Under the pieces are notes generated by a model. The model was not told where the DNA came from and did no database searches. It was given only the letters and a program-made list of their open reading frames with translations. Below, piece by piece: positions 54,110 to 64,000 of a stretch of DNA of 64,000 nt. A program made the position numbers and the translations under genes. Within the stretch, counting starts at the first letter, position 1; each line of letters opens with the position of its first letter. The stretch comes from Haematobia irritans (lineage: Eukaryota; Arthropoda; Insecta; Diptera; Muscidae), in the NCBI RefSeq assembly GCF_050003625.1, contig NC_134400.1, forward strand, positions 47,481,096 to 47,545,095, given 5' to 3'.

Positions 54110-57083
54110 TTATCTGCCATTCCAGTAGCAAACCTTACCATTCTCAAAGGCCAAATTAATACGGGGATGTGGTAGATTTTTACCAATTTTCAAATGATCC
54201 ACATGTTCATCTTCAAAATACAAACATTGCCTTATGAAATTGTAAAATTTCTCTGACATTTCGGCAGATTTTTTTGACAATTCGTTTAGATTTTCATCGG
54301 ATGATAAATTGCGTACAATTTGCTCACATATACGTGTATTGGTGTCCACATCGAATAGAGGTACACCGAAATTTACATCTAACAAAGTCCATTCCTCGGA
54401 TGTATCTTCTTCGGCGATTGTTTGCTGTTGCTGTTGTATGGACACACTATCCAATGGTATTTCTACAGAACCCTGGGATACCAATTCCATTTTCATATTA
54501 CAATTGGCCAATTCGGAGGCCAGAACTGAACTAAACTCAGAAGTATAGACGGCCGATGGTTCGTTGTTATTATTATTGGTGGTACTGGCAAAATAATTCT
54601 CATCGGGTGTGTTAAGATTATGTTGAGGTGAATTGGAGGATCTGGTAAAACTACATAATTCCGTTTGATCGGGAGATAAAAGATCCTTGGGCTCCAATTG
54701 TTCTTCGTCAACTTTTGCATTTGTATTTGGCACGATTTCTTTAGCGACATTTTCTTTTTTTATGGCCTTCAATTTGCTACGGGGATGTTTTAGTCGAACT
54801 TCTAATTCATAATTTTCACATCCTATGTCGGAAACTCCTGTATTCACAAATGTTATATAGCCACAATGATGTTTCAAGTCCAAATGCTCCTGCAATTTAA
54901 GCACAGCTTTGTGGGAGGCCCATTTATTTTGCTCCCTATCCTTGGTATTAAAAGGAAAGGCCTCATAGCGTAATTCACCAGGAGAACGTATGCCATAGCC
55001 TTGCAAGAGAATGCAACCATTTTTCAATTGATCATTAAGATTGCGGAAATTTTCACTGTTAATCACATATGAATCGGAATGTAAGATATTGACCAAAAGT
55101 TTGCCATAGCCTAAAAATATTCGCGGCAAAGATTTCAATACTGTCCCGCAGCATAGGAATAATGAAGGGGGTCCATAGCCTAAGAATAAATAGGAATGGA
55201 AAAACATGTGAACTTTAACCAGGAAAAAGAATCGAAAACATCTTACCTGTGATATGATTATAGAACAACTTGGTCCACATATGGGAATTATCCGATGAGC
55301 GATAGAATTGACCAAAGAAGGGTATGGAAAATAAATTGGACATTGAGGCAGTTAGGGGGGTGGATGATATTATAAATTTATATTTTTTCTCCAGCACTCG
55401 ATCTCTTGTCTTCTGATCTAGGCTTTCCAAACATTCCAATCGTAGCAGATCCAAGCCTCCTGGCACCAAATGACGCAATGAGCAAATAGTCGAACGCAAG
55501 ATAACAGCATGAGCAAAATACCGGGAAACATCTCCTTCTCCTTCAGCATCTAGCAAGGAAACTTTTTCCAATTCAGCCAATAGAGTATCCATACTCTCTT
55601 CACATAACTTGCCCACTTCAAACATTGTTACGGCGTGGTTTTTCAATCCCGGTGATAAATTCCCCATCATCAAAAATGCGGTTAGAGTAGAGTCGAAAAG
55701 GAAACCCACCCTTTTTCCTGTCTTGGGTGAATTTTCTGTAGGTGTTATGGGCTCCTTTGGACTAGGCTTTGTGGTGGTCTCTGATAAGTCATCAATTTCG
55801 GATGACAAATCTGGATCATCGGAATTTTGAGTTGGTGAGTCTTTTGCTGCCGATTGGGGTGAAGGAGCAGGCATATTGGCAAAACTAAAATCACTGGTAT
55901 TTCCATCTGACGATAAATAGCCTATAGAGCTGGAATCTTTATCCTTTTCTTTAGCTCCCTTGGCCAAATCTTCCTTGGATTTTGAGACCTGTGGCGTTGG
56001 AGTAACACCATCGCCCGTTTCTACATCATTTTGAACATAGTTATTATAGTTTAAGGGCGTTATTTGGGGTGCCTCCTTGGCCAATGCCTGTTCACGCTTA
56101 TATTCATCCCAAGACTCATGATATTTTGCCTCCACCAAAGGACTTCCCAAGGCTGACTCTTTCAATTGAGCAAAACCCAAACGACAAAACAAACTCACTG
56201 CCTGTTTCACCAAATCCAATTCCAATTGCAACATTTGGGCCAATTCCAGTATGGTCATATACTCATCAGCACTAACAAAGATTTTATACAAAAGATTTTC
56301 AAAATAATCTCCACTCACACGATTCATAACGAAATTCCGCAACGGTGGTATGGAGATTTTATCCTCCCCCGAAATCGGGACATCCAAATAAATCAAGCCT
56401 TTGCGATACAAACTATGGATAACATGGTAATCACATTTCCCAGCCGTTTGTGAGCCAAAGTCTATTAAATCATCAATGAGGCTTCTTTCAGCTGCCGTTA
56501 CATATTTTATATCTGCTTCCAAAACAAAACCCACCTCTACTCGCCACCAGGGCTCTATGCGTATACGTTGTGGGAATTTGGGTAAATATTCCAAAGGATT
56601 TGGTTTGGCCGTAAAAAGTAAGGCCCGGGTCGTATTGGTCTTTAGTTCACTTATCAAAGACAAATACTCATTTCTTCCAATACCCAAAACTCTTAAACAA
56701 TCGGCTGCTGTGAAATTGGGTAACGTATCGTAGCTCTTGTCGTTCTTCAGCAATTGTGATAGGACATCCAGATAATAATTGAACGGTGTAACCCGTAGTC
56801 CCTTCGTTACGATATCCGCTAAATGGTATGGAAATAGGCATAAAGTATTTATGGACTTTTGCACCAGTAACTCATAATATCTTTGCTCCTTGCGAAATAT
56901 CTTATTCACCAAACTTCCACGAAACCTTAACTGGTTCTTCAGGCTATAATTGAAGACATACTTTTCATAGTCACGTTGATTGTTATGGAATCTATTCTGC
57001 AAGTGGACGGGTAAATTGTTCCATGCAATCCCTTTTCGTACGCAATTGGCAATATCTTCGGCAATTTTTTCGTTGTTACTCAT
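54110..57083 (-). CDS. FAM91A1: FAM91A1 homolog (two exons, 968 residues)
   Basis: Exon 1 is 57083-55247 and exon 2 is 55179-54110, joined by a 67 nt intron (donor GTAAGA, acceptor TTCTTAG) that splits a Gly codon in NHITG-YGPP. The N-terminal domain (about 1-310) has WNNLPVHLQ, LFPYHLADIVTKGLRVTPF, PNFTAADCLRVLGIGRNEY and NFVMNRVSGDYFENLLYKIFVS, all typical of FAM91. An acidic Ser/Lys linker (about 325-455) and the C-terminal domain follow, ending PHPRINLAFENGKVCYWNGR. The human protein is about 838 residues; extra length here sits in the linker and in a Gln/Asn-rich insert (about 750-873). FAM91A1 works with TBC1D23 and the WDR11 complex in capturing endosome-derived vesicles at the trans-Golgi. 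Start chosen because MSNNEKIAEDIANCVRKGIAWNNLP aligns with the family N terminus. Confidence 0.95.
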
Positions 57084-57322
57084 TTTGATATATCATTCCG
57101 CTGGGGAGAGCTAATCTTTGCATCAAATCTTGTAGATGGTTCAGTTGCAGTCTCAATTTAAAGAGTAAAAGTTCTTGGTAGTGGCCCTTTGGAGCTTTTT
57201 ATCTGTAAACGAAATATTTATTATATACAAAATGTTTTTTTTTTAAATCTAAAAATCATTCCTAACATTCGATGAGGTGTTTAACTAAGGCGGTAATCAT
57301 GAAAAGTAGTATTGAAGAGAGG
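57084..57322 (-). promoter_or_regulatory. 5' flank of FAM91A1 with possible UTR splice acceptor
   Basis: TTTCGTTTACAG on the minus strand, ending at 57203, could be an acceptor joining a distant 5' UTR exon. An upstream out-of-frame ATG lies 13 nt before the start codon. No core promoter could be placed with confidence. Confidence 0.3.
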
Positions 57323-57335
57323 CCTAGGCTATCTC

Positions 57336-58036
57336 ATATCTCATATTCACCTAATATGGGTGCCTGGTCATAGGAACATACCGGGGAACTGTGAAGCAGA
57401 TGTGTTAGCAAGGCTAGGAACTACCTTACATATTCCAGGGGAACTAGAATCTGTTGGTATGCCTCTGGCCACCTGCAAGCTCTTACTGCGTGATAAGGCT
57501 GTTATGATGGCCAATATTCGATGGGAAAATTGCAAGGGTTTTAACGACACCAAGCAAATATGGCCCCATTTAAACTTAAACCGCACACTAGATATGCTAG
57601 TGTTCTCAAGGCGTCAGATAGCACTCCTAATATCTGCTATAACGGGTCGCTGCCTGATAGGCGAATTTGCAAAAACTATAGGTGCGAAGTATAATGACTA
57701 TTGTATAAGCTGTCATGACGTGGAGGAAAAGGAATCAATTAAACACCTCTTGTGTGAGTGTCCTGCTCTTTGTGTAAGGCGTAAGCGAATTTTAGGAGCA
57801 TATAGCTTTAGATTACTGGCTGACCTGGAAAACGTTAACTTAAGCAGTTTGTTAATGTTTTTGGAGCAATCTGGTTGGCTCCACAAAAGTAAATAATAGA
57901 GAAGGTTCAGTGGTTAAGACTAGAAGTGCCCATATGTAATAGGTACTTTTAGTTAAATGTGGTATCACAATGGACTGAATAGTCTAAGTGAGCCTGAAAT
58001 TTAATCGGGCTGCCACTTTAACCTAACCTAACCTAA
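57336..58036 (+). pseudogene. 5'-truncated LINE 3' end with 13 bp duplication
   Basis: It encodes the last part of the RNase H domain (WVPGHRNIPGNCEADVLAR) and the C-terminal CCHC-like motif (CISCHDVEEKESIKHLLCECP), open to a stop at 57896, then a 3' UTR of about 140 bp ending in AACCT repeats. CCTAGGCTATCTC is repeated at 57323-57335 and 58037-58049. The last 55 bp of UTR equals the SINE-1 tail. It is about 250 bp upstream of the FAM91A1 start codon and in the opposite direction. Dead on arrival because the RT is missing. Confidence 0.9.
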
Positions 58037-58049
58037 CCTAGGCTATCTC

Positions 58050-58587
58050 TCTCGTTATTTGTCACCGATATTGATAACGATAAGAAACAAACGTCGGGTA
58101 CAGACAAACCATGGCCATTCAAATATAGATTTGGGACTAATCGACTTTTTACCATAGTACACGATAAATAGAATCTTTGTTAGAAGAAAAAAAAATAGTT
58201 TAAAAAATTGTAATGGAACTTTTGCACAAAAAAAAATGATGTTTCTTAAAGAAATCGAGCGAATTTCAATTTCTTTATTATCCGATATAAAACATGAACA
58301 ATTAATACTTAATTTTATAACCCTCAGACTTCGTGCAAGTCATTTTTTCGTCATCATATGAAATTGACTTTTTGAACATAAAAAGAGCTAAAATTTCCTG
58401 AAGAAATTGGTGTCAACATGCGAGAAAAAGTAAAAACAATATAGTGAATTCCTTTTGAACTTTTGTTGTTTATATTCTGCCGATTAAATCAGGCTATATA
58501 CCAAGTATCAAGTTGTTAATACCGTCGTGTTCCGGATACCTTTAATGCCCACCTTACATTTGACAGTCCCTCAAGGACAGCGACCAC
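58050..58587. other. unassigned spacer
   Basis: About 540 bp with no frame or repeat I recognise. It ends in the hAT target GCGACCAC. Confidence 0.4.
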
Positions 58588-60229
58588 CAGCGTTGCCAGA
58601 AATGTTTCACCAAAAACCGCTAGATTTGTGCAAAAAACTAGCCAAAAAAAGCTAAAAAATTTTAAAAAATAGCTAGAAAAAAGCTAAATTTTTTTGTATC
58701 AAAAGTCACATTTTTTATTGAAATTTAACAAACTTAAAGGCTTTATTTCACTTAAAATGCATATAATTTTAATTGTATTCAATTTAATTCCATTTCTGTG
58801 AGACTGTAAGAAAATCTAAGTCATATCAGCTCTGTTGGCGTACTCGATACATTTTGATAACTATCACAAATTTTTACTGGAAGTGCTTCGTTTATATTTC
58901 CTTGTAAAAACATTTTTCCCAGTGAACTTGCAATTGTCAGCTGGTTAATCATGTCACATAGAACTGCATTAGAAAATATCTATATATTTCGTTTTAACTG
59001 AATTAATGATAAATTCGTGAACGTGTACACTTCTCCTAATTTTACCCAAGAGAATAAAACCTATTCTAACTGTCTTGCAAGTTTATAATGAATAACTTTT
59101 ATTCGAAAATTTCCCAAATCTATTGTTGTCCAATTTTCGTAAATGTAAATCCATCCCATTAATAAATAGCAGATTTGTTTTGAACCTATCACTACGAATT
59201 TTTTATTGCATTTTTTGGTGTTAAAAAAAATAATACCACATTCAAAACTTTATTTCCTTAATTATTTCCATGTTCGGTTTCAAAGATTTTGTACACTATG
59301 ATATGATGATTTTTGTATTGATTCCGAGTCAAATTTGAATTTATTCGTTTTCTCAGCTTTTTCTTCATGAGCTATCACAGTGCTTTAAAAACGTGCTAAC
59401 GAAAACTTAAATTTTCAAATTCAGACTCGACTTTAAGTAGAAATTATTTTATGTGTAGGTTTTTAAAATAAAATGCTTAAAAACCTCTTCTATTTTTGAA
59501 CGTTATTTTGGTTTGTGGTCAAGATACAAAAACTCCACAAATTTAAAGACTAAAAGAATTTTTTAGAATTGACCCTAGCCTTCTTTCATGAAAAGATACC
59601 CATTTTTAAGTTGAATTACTTAACTATAAGGACAAAACGACTGTATCGGCTTTTGGACAAGGAAAACAGTTTATATAAGAGAAATTCACAAATGCTATTA
59701 TAACCAAAATTCGCGTTCGTATTTTAAGGACATGAAATCTTTGGCCTCACGACAATATTTTTTCAGTGTACAAAGCAATTCAAATCTACTATTTTAATTT
59801 AGTAATATCAAAAGGATAAACGAGTCAAATGCTAATATTCCTAATAATTTACTGACAGTTTATATAAGGAATTTGTATGGTAATAGTAGATTTAAAGTTT
59901 ACGATAACTTTTATGAATACGAGGCAAGAACTTTACAACAAGGTGTATTTGCTGCAAAAATGCCCGCATAATGGCTGGGATAATTATTAATGTTTCAATT
60001 GAGATTTGAAACATGGGAAAACCCTTATTCTGGCAGCAAGGCTTAGATAAAAACGAAGTTTTATCCATATCTCAATAGGAATATGTCGAAAATAAAAAAG
60101 CCAAAAATAGCTAAACGGGTCATGAAAAAAAGCCAGAAAAAAAGCTAAAAGCTAAATGCATTTTTTCCCCGCTAAACGTCTTCAAAAAAAGCCAAATCTG
60201 GCGGGAAAAAAGCTAAATTGGCAACGCTG
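58588..60229. mobile_element. hAT MITE, AGCTAAA-word family, perfect 8 bp duplication
   Basis: Termini CAGCGTTGCCA and TGGCAACGCTG are exact inverted repeats; GCGACCAC flanks both sides. Words AAAAAAGCTAAA, AAAAGCCAAA and CTAGCCAAAA occur some ten times within 110 bp of the left end and the same number near the right end, all inside the TIRs. The interior carries a copy of the CACTG-ended dispersed repeat (59372-59775). No transposase. Confidence 0.9.
59372..59775 (-). repeat. CACTG-ended dispersed repeat inside the hAT MITE
   Basis: Reverse of 46130-46940 without the AATTAA insert; ends TTTTTTCAGTG at 59775. It provides the empty site used for 46276-46558. Confidence 0.65.
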
Positions 60230-60236
60230 GCGACCA

Positions 60237-60514
60237 CACAGAAAAAAAATTCACAAAATTTTTTCCAATTAAAGTCTTAATTGAGTCTTAAAAAATATTA
60301 AATTAAAAATGTAATTGACTCCACAAATTTTTTAATTGAAACAAAAATCGATCACACAAATATTTTTTTTTTAATTTGATCAATTAACTTTTTTATTGAC
60401 TTTCAATTTATTTTTAAATTGATACTATCAATTCGTGTGATTGAAGATCTTTCAATTAAAAAATTATTGGATCAATAAATTTCGTGATTGAATCAGAAAA
60501 AAAAATTTTGTGTG
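60237..60514. mobile_element. AATTAA-rich MITE, CA duplication
   Basis: CACAGAAAAAAAATTCAC to AAAAATTTTGTGTG, flanked by CA on both sides. Its first base is shared with the hAT target duplication, so the hAT inserted exactly at its edge. Sequence otherwise as 47995-48286. Confidence 0.75.
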
Positions 60515-61743
60515 CAGAAGGGTATAGCCTTGGATTATGAGTGATTGGAAAATTTAGCAAAAATATCCATTATCTCACCACCTGATAAGTCGTAATTGTA
60601 AACCATTATACGATATTCCGATTTCATCATCTCTGAATGTCGGATCAGAATATGTCGGAATAGCCTAAAGCAACTTTTCATGAAGTTTATATTCTTTACA
60701 CTGCATTATTAAAGAAAAGCAATCGTGAAAAAAATGGCGATTCTAGCGGCTCGAAATTACTACCTACATTTACCTAAGATGAGGATGATTCCTTATTTTC
60801 TATTTGACCGGAATTTGATAGCAAAGAGGCAGCCATCTGTAGTCAAGGTCTACATGGCACGTGGAAATGCCCCACACTCAAACGTATTAACTTAATAATC
60901 GCCTCATTGAAATGTATAAAATTGTATTGGAAGTTTGGGTTACCAATTTCGTAGAAATGGAATTGGTATCATACTCTATAACCTCTTTATTATCAGTTTA
61001 TTGTTTTTATTGGGAAATTTTGTTTAGAACTATTAGGGCATAACATATTTATTTTAAGCTAGTGATGGAATGGTTTGCATTCGAGTATTGGACAGAGAGA
61101 AGACTATGGGATCAACTCCACACGTGGACAATGCACAAGCAATTCTGAACAGTAGAATACCATTTCTGAGTTTACGTATGATCTGAGATAATTATGGAAG
61201 AGATATGAAATGAATTTCATTTTCAATTGCCTCCAAAGTCCTTTCTACGGTCTCATCTCCATCGCACATTAATCCAACAATTTACTGAAATTATTACAAC
61301 AAACCATATGATCTATCCACATAAATATCCCAAATATGAAATATTTGGAGCTTTTATCTTCTAACTTCTATGACCAACTTTATGACGAACACGAATTCTC
61401 GTCTAATTGATAAGTCTTTGCACGAATTCTCGTCTTATTCACGATCAAATTTACCCAAAGATTAATCCATTTAAAATTTATATATTATTAAAATGTTTTC
61501 AATGGCAATTTTTTTGTTTTTTATCTTAGATTTTCCGATTTTACGTGGTATTGACAAACACAGCTGTTTTTTTTTTCAATGACAGCAGGTGAATTATGAC
61601 AGGTGACACACAAAATAAACAAATGTAGGTGATGCCATACTGTGCTCTTTCTAATAACACGTTCATATATGAAGATTAATTGTACAACAATGATCAACGA
61701 TAAATTCTTCTATTGCGCAGTCGGTTCTATGCGCCGTCCAGAA
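60515..61743. other. unassigned spacer
   Basis: About 1.2 kb of apparently unique AT-rich DNA. GAATTCTCGTCTA and GAATTCTCGTCTT near 61390 and 61425 form a 35 bp-spaced direct repeat. No coding potential. Confidence 0.4.
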
Positions 61744-62425
61744 CAGAGAATGAATCCGCCGAGTCGCGTCGCCGATTTTAGCCGCCGTCGAACAGTTTCT
61801 TCCAGCCGAAGCCGCCGCCGAAAATATCGACTCATCTAGCCGCCATGTAATCAAAAATATTGATTTAAATCAGAAAAATTTATTAATAATTGATGTATTT
61901 TTTGTTAAAATGTTTAACTTTCAACCCAAAATCCATCAGTGTGATGTTTCTATAATAGCTTTGCAACCATTTAGCTCAGAAAACAAGGCATATTAAAGAG
62001 GTAAAATCATGCAATCAGGTGACTAATATCGACATTCATCTTGTCAAAGGCTTTGTTTACGTTTAGTAGGTTTGTTTAAATTCTTTGTGTACATAAATAT
62101 TGCTTTTATTTACATTGTGTCACAATACAACAACACTACACATACACAAAATGTCAAATTAAGTGACCTGTCATTTTAGTTTGACTTTCTAAATATCATG
62201 GGGTGTACACACGTTTGCTCGTTACTTTACCTTTAATTAATATGCCTTGCTCAGAAAATGTAAATTAAATGAAAATTTGATTGGAATTTCGGTTGTACAA
62301 CTAATCTCTAATCTAATTGTCCGCCGCCGAATAGACGAATTTATATCGGCTTAGCCGTCAAGCCGCCGGAGGCAAAAAATTAGTGTCAGCCGCCGCCGGC
62401 AAAAATGGGTCGGCTTCATTCTCTG
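61744..62425. mobile_element. hAT-like MITE, GGCGGC-word family, complete
   Basis: Termini CAGAGAATGAATCCG and CGGCTTCATTCTCTG with flanks GTCCAGAA and GTCCAGAC (8 bp, one mismatch). GCCGCCG words lie in clusters inside both ends (61755-61850 and 62320-62400), strikingly GC-rich against an AT-rich core. Relative of 2553-2990. Confidence 0.82.
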
Positions 62426-62799
62426 GTCCAGACTATATTTTTTCCGGACGGAATGTTGTATTTGTAAAGAATCTTACAATGTGACCGAACGCTAAGAATT
62501 GTGAGAGGTAAATAAAATATCGATAAATTGACTATTGACCCATTAACAAGCTACAGTATCGATTATATCTTCAAGCTTAACTTGTGTGACCAATATATAT
62601 ACCAACGTGGCATATAAAAGAATTCGATTAACCTAGCTTAGACACCAATGTTTTTCTACATTATCTGCCACTATTTACAAATGTAAATATTTTGTTTCCT
62701 TTGGTATTTTTAACTTCATAACCGCTTTTTTATGTTTGTTTTGCATTCTGATATTCGCTACAGAAAAATATTGTTGTTTTGGAACATTATCTGTTCGAC
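62426..62799. other. spacer with a dispersed repeat
   Basis: CCGGACGGAATGTTGTATTTG onward (62452-62490) matches the inside of the hAT element at 9335 in reverse. Otherwise nothing recognisable. Confidence 0.4.
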
Positions 62800-63150
62800 A
62801 TTATTGAAATCGGTTCAGAGTTAGATATAGCTCCCATATATATCTTTCTCCCGATATACACCCATATTACCACAGACGCCAAAATTTTGCTCCGATCTAC
62901 GTGAAATTTTGCACAGGGGGTAGAATTAATATTCTTACTATGAATGCCAAATTTTGTTGAAATCGGTTCAGATTTAGATATAGCTCCCACATATATATCT
63001 TTAGCCCGATTTATACAGATATGGTTTAAGTCGGTTCAGATTTAGATATAGCTCCCATGTATATCTTTAGTCCGATTTATACATATATGACCACAGAGGC
63101 CAAATTTTACTCCGATTTACATGAGCATGAAGTGGGGGAATATTATATGG
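62800..63150 (+). repeat. DINE-C repeat fragment
   Basis: C-type units reading TCGGTTCAGATTTAGATATAG, CTCCCATATATATCTTT and TGAAATTTTGCACAGGGGG. Two and a bit units, no termini. Confidence 0.7.
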
Positions 63151-63495
63151 AAAACGACGGTGAACTATCTGAATTACCCCCATTTTCATAAAGCTCCGTT
63201 AGTGTTCCGTTAACTAACCAACTTTTAAACCTTATTATGAACGAAGCTGTCATCTTGCTATATATTCCATATGCTAGTTAACTGACGAAAATTTTTCAGT
63301 TAAAGTTAACTGGAGAGAAGATATTTGCAATTTACTTTCTGTTAACTGCCAGTTAAAGCCTAACGGAGCTACATGAAAATGGCCGTTAGACAGGTAGCAA
63401 TTTTTGGTTAGTAAAAACGGATTTAAATTGGATAAAAATCCTGAATGGAGCGAAAACATGAAATTTTTCGTGAATCTTGTTTTAAGGGCTCTAAA
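63151..63495. other. unassigned spacer with GTTAACT text
   Basis: Several GTTAACT and AGTTAAC words at 63275-63375 form a partly palindromic stretch. Nothing codes. Confidence 0.35.
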
Positions 63496-64000
63496 CACCC
63501 TCATAAAAAATCGCTTCTGTAACATATACTCCCAAACATATTTTGCTTCAAGCATATACATTTTTGGGTATTGCCCAAACATTTATATGTTTGATCTCTT
63601 CCAATATATAATATGTTTGAAAGCATATTGGTCTAAACAATATATGTTTGGGTAGTCTAAGTTCCAAACATTTTGTATTTTTGCATCCAAATTCAAAAAT
63701 GTTGTCTTCCAAAAAACAATATGTTATTTTGTGAACATATAATATGTTTGGAAGCATTTTACACCCAAAAATATTATATGCTTAAAAAAATTCTCCCAAA
63801 CAATATTGTGCTCAAAATTTTATTTATTTATTTATATATTTACAATCATAATGAATTATGAAAATAAACAGGTAATATAGGTGATAACAACATAGGTTTT
63901 CGACCTGAATGCTCAAAATTTTGTTTCTGCCTAATTGTATATTCCCCCACATCTTTCTCACTTCCAAGACATTTTTTAGTTCTTAGCACCTTTTTCTGTA
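63496..64000. mobile_element. CACxG-ended MITE copy running off the window
   Basis: CACCCTCATAAAAAATCGC and the following 500 bp are the reverse of 16523-16020, including the CATATGTTTGG words and the second SINE body. The far end is outside the window. Confidence 0.7.

Noticed and set aside
55247..55315. extension of FAM91A1 exon 2 upstream to 55315
   Set aside because: That part is out of frame with exon 1 and crosses a clear intron; the family sequence continues exactly from NHITG to YGPP across the splice.
58010..58040. true telomere or interstitial telomere array
   Set aside because: Only a few CCTAA units are present and they are bounded by a LINE body and its target duplication.

Overview
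The window is nuclear DNA of a higher fly, most likely a muscid close to the horn fly Haematobia irritans. It is AT-rich, has short GT-AG introns and carries three copies of a mariner whose recalled transposase sequence is nearly that of Himar1, described from Haematobia. DINE-1-like Helentrons, tRNA-derived SINEs and many MITEs complete a typical calyptrate repeat landscape. The species call is inference.

Only one host gene is evident: a FAM91A1 homolog on the minus strand at 54110-57083, two exons, 968 residues. A second intact spliced gene at 32637-33478 encodes a MADF-BESS protein and belongs to a PIF/Harbinger transposon whose own transposase (33627-34472, minus) has lost its start. Almost everything else is mobile-element sequence, much of it nested.

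Layout. 1-3172: Helentron (DINE) copies, a CACxG-ended MITE and a hAT fragment. 3173-7505: Himar copy 1, split by two DINE insertions. 7506-14802: SINE pieces, hAT MITEs, Himar copy 2, a Tc1/mariner relic and a DINE. 15553-22170: MITEs, a full-length SINE with target duplication, a 139 bp Harbinger MITE, DINEs and hairpins. 23447-29700: a 5'-truncated LINE inside a foldback MITE, more MITEs, Himar copy 3 and Tc1 relics. 30313-34665: a Harbinger MITE, a DINE holding a SINE holding a MITE, then the Harbinger element. 35695-48900: DINEs, a hAT with perfect 8 bp duplication and MITEs. 48900-54109: AT-rich DNA with a piggyBac-like MITE and a LINE relic. 54110-58036: FAM91A1 and a LINE just upstream. 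58588-64000: hAT MITEs, DINE repeats and part of another MITE.

Element partnerships can be read from the DNA. The LINE 3' tail is shared with the SINE. The Harbinger element shares more than 100 bp of terminus with a MITE nearby. Several hAT MITE families have the same general plan, a short CA(G) terminal repeat followed by an array of a family-specific short word. The DINE copies have subterminal inverted repeats that change in step at their two ends. Short-TIR MITEs ending CACxG have 2 bp target duplications that can be checked against empty sites in this same window.
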